14,933 nt of DNA from JAYRGC01 sp041908065 (GTDB lineage: Bacteria; Pseudomonadota; Alphaproteobacteria; UBA9219): NCBI GenBank assembly GCA_041908065.1, contig JAYRGC010000067.1, positions 1 to 14,933 of the forward strand, read 5' to 3'. Of the stretch, positions 13,423 through 14,933 are shown piece after piece. A program made the position numbers and the translations under genes. The number at the start of each line of letters is the position of its first letter. The stretch's first letter is position 1. The notes below the pieces were generated by a model. It worked only from the letters and a program-made list of their open reading frames with translations. It did not search any database and was not told the origin of the DNA.

Positions 13423-14793
13423 ATGCCTTCGGAAAAAGAAGCAGTAGCCCTGAGCTCGATGGCGGCCAGCGCGGCCATGACGGTGGGCAAGTTCACCGTC
13501 GGGTTCATGACGGGAAGTCTTGGCTTAATATCCGAAGGCGCGCACAGCCTGATGGATCTGGTGTCTACCATAATGACCTATATGGCGGTGCGCGTAAGCG
13601 ACAAGCCCGCCGACGAGGAACATCCCTACGGCCATGGCAAGATCGAAAGCGTCGCCGCCTTGGGCGAGACCGTGCTGTTGTTCGTCACCAGTTTTTGGAT
13701 CATCAACGAAGCGGCGCACCGCCTGATAACCGGCGAGGTCGAAATCGAGGTGACGTGGTGGGCGGTGGCCGTCATCGTCGTGTCGATACTGATGGACATC
13801 TCCCGCGCCGTGGCGTTGAAGCGCGTCGCCAAAAAGACCAAAAGCCAAGCGTTAGAAGCGGACGCTCTGCATTTCAGCTCCGACGTGTTCAGCTCGCTGG
13901 TGGTTTTGGGGGGATTGGGCGTAGCCGCCATGGGCTGGCCGCGCGGCGACGCCATCGCCGCCATCGGGGTTTCGCTTTTCGTCTGTCTGGCCGGATGGAG
14001 GCTGGGGCGGCGCACCATCGACACCTTGATAGACACGGCTCCGGCAGGGGTCGCCGAAAGGATACGCGAGGCGGCGGCCTCGGTTCCCGCTGTCATAAAG
14101 GTCAATCGCGCCCGCGTGCGCCAAGTCGGCAACGTCACGTTCGTGGACATCGACGTGGCGGTGGGGCGCGGATTGCAGTTAAGCCGGATAGCGGCCATTC
14201 GCGCCTCCATCGCCGAAAGGGTCGAGGCCATAATCGACGATGCCGACGTCACGGTATCGGCGCATCCTTTGGCTTTGGACAACGAAACGGTTAATCAACG
14301 GGTTTCCATCATCGCCGCCGATCTGGGGCTGTCGGTCCACCACGTCATGTCGCATCGGGTCAACGGAATGTTGTCGGTCAGCCTCGACGTCGAAATGGAC
14401 GACGCAAAGACGCTGGGGGAGGCGCACGACATGGCGACGCTGCTTGAAAAATCCATTCGCGACGAGCTGGGCGACGACGTGGAGGTCGAAACCCGCATCG
14501 AACCGCATCAGGCGGAAAATCTGGCGGGTATCGACGCCGATCCTAAAGTGGTGGCCGGAATAACCGAACTGGCCAAGGCCGAAGCCAAAGGACTAAGCCT
14601 GATAAAGGGCATCGGCAAAGTACGCGCCCGCGCGACCGAACATGGATTGATAATAATATTCCACTGCCTGATAGACGCCGAGCGCGGAATACTGGAATCC
14701 TACGAAGCGGTGGAGGAGCTGGAAATCCGCATCCGCAACAACTGGCCGGATTCATGGCGCGTCGTCGGCCACGCCGAGCCGTTTCATCACTAA
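13423..14793 (+). CDS. Cation diffusion facilitator transporter with extended C-terminus
   Basis: This 456-aa inner-membrane divalent-metal/proton antiporter belongs to the cation diffusion facilitator family. Membrane segments span about residues 10-205. The transport site is His41-xxx-Asp45 in helix 2 (HSLMD) and His150-xxx-Asp154 in helix 5 (HFSSD). The loop HPYGHGKIES (67-76) is the FieF/YiiP-type signature. After residue 205 about 250 residues remain, where simple family members have about 90. They read as three ferredoxin-like dimerisation domains in a row (about 208-283, 288-362, 374-452). An HxxxD/HxxxD site favours zinc over iron or cadmium by analogy with known members, but the substrate is unproven. 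Four bases separate it from the accC stop, so it is probably co-transcribed and coupled with accC. No obvious U-tailed terminator follows. Confidence 0.92.
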   Translation: MPSEKEAVALSSMAASAAMTVGKFTVGFMTGSLGLISEGAHSLMDLVSTIMTYMAVRVSDKPADEEHPYGHGKIESVAALGETVLLFVTSFWIINEAAHRLITGEVEIEVTWWAVAVIVVSILMDISRAVALKRVAKKTKSQALEADALHFSSDVFSSLVVLGGLGVAAMGWPRGDAIAAIGVSLFVCLAGWRLGRRTIDTLIDTAPAGVAERIREAAASVPAVIKVNRARVRQVGNVTFVDIDVAVGRGLQLSRIAAIRASIAERVEAIIDDADVTVSAHPLALDNETVNQRVSIIAADLGLSVHHVMSHRVNGMLSVSLDVEMDDAKTLGEAHDMATLLEKSIRDELGDDVEVETRIEPHQAENLAGIDADPKVVAGITELAKAEAKGLSLIKGIGKVRARATEHGLIIIFHCLIDAERGILESYEAVEELEIRIRNNWPDSWRVVGHAEPFHH

Positions 14794-14826
14794 GCCTCTT
14801 GCATAGCCGCTGTCATTTGAGGGTAT

Positions 14827-14897
14827 ACAGCCAAGGGCTGTCGTTGGTTAAAGTTACGGCCAAAGGCCGTCATGCGAAGTCTACGGCCAAAGGCCGT
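14827..14897. repeat. Three ACGGCC-type hairpin units after the CDF gene
   Basis: Units start at 14827 (ACAGCC-AAG-GGCTGT, the compensated variant), 14856 and 14883 (both perfect ACGGCC-AAA-GGCCGT). The last two are spaced 27 bases, with linker CATGCGAAGTCT, the reverse complement of the ACTTC..ATG linker seen at 6569-6675. The orientation is therefore opposite to that array and the same as the copy at 1387-1429. Confidence 0.8.
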
Positions 14898-14933
14898 CAT
14901 TGCGAGCAGCCTTCTTCAGGCGGCGAAGCAATC
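14896..14933. repeat. Nested palindromic repeat element, third copy cut by the window edge
   Basis: GTCATTGCGA (14896-14905) is the left terminus seen at 1401. It is followed by a variable 5' hairpin region and GGCGGCGAAGCAATC (14919-14933), the start of the central stem. The rest lies beyond the window. Confidence 0.75.

Overview
The window looks like a chromosomal housekeeping segment of a moderately GC-rich alphaproteobacterium. The evidence is the ftsE-ftsX-ydcF cluster, the DsbA/ScsC-like - aroQ - accB - accC order, an Omp25/RopB-type small beta-barrel protein, a stand-alone small-type purL, and a tRNA-Ala gene that encodes its own CCA. I cannot place it more finely. No phage, plasmid, transposase, CRISPR array or defence locus is visible.

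Layout. On the minus strand from the left edge lie tRNA-Ala(CGC), with its own promoter and terminator, and a PhoH-like ATPase. A 530-bp gap follows that holds a long candidate phoH leader and a structured repeat. Next is the minus-strand operon ftsE-ftsX-ydcF, whose genes overlap by ATGA. Diverging from ftsE on the plus strand are ettA and rsmA/ksgA, separated by one base. purL converges on rsmA from the minus strand, and the 230 bp between the two stop codons is filled with repeats. Divergent from purL on the plus strand are an outer-membrane beta-barrel protein with a strong terminator, a secreted DsbA/ScsC-like thiol-disulfide protein with its own terminator, and then the run aroQ-accB-accC-cation diffusion facilitator. 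The right edge re-enters the same repeat family.

How the genes work together. FtsE and FtsX form the ABC-type complex that controls septal peptidoglycan hydrolysis, and YdcF is an envelope DUF218 protein. EttA and RsmA both act on the ribosome. AroQ feeds aromatic biosynthesis. AccB and AccC are the biotin carrier and biotin carboxylase of acetyl-CoA carboxylase. The CDF transporter starts four bases after accC and is probably co-transcribed with it.

What is unusual. The main non-routine signal is a dispersed family of nested palindromes with GTCATTGCGA / TCGCAATGAC ends. It is physically joined to tandem 26-27 bp units built on the 15-nt hairpin ACGGCC-TTT-GGCCGT, some of which show paired compensatory base changes. 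It occurs at three intergenic sites in under 15 kb. Among proteins, the CDF transporter has an unusually long C-terminus that reads as three successive ferredoxin-like dimerisation domains, and AccC carries substitutions in two normally very conserved motifs. I found no convincing new multi-gene system.
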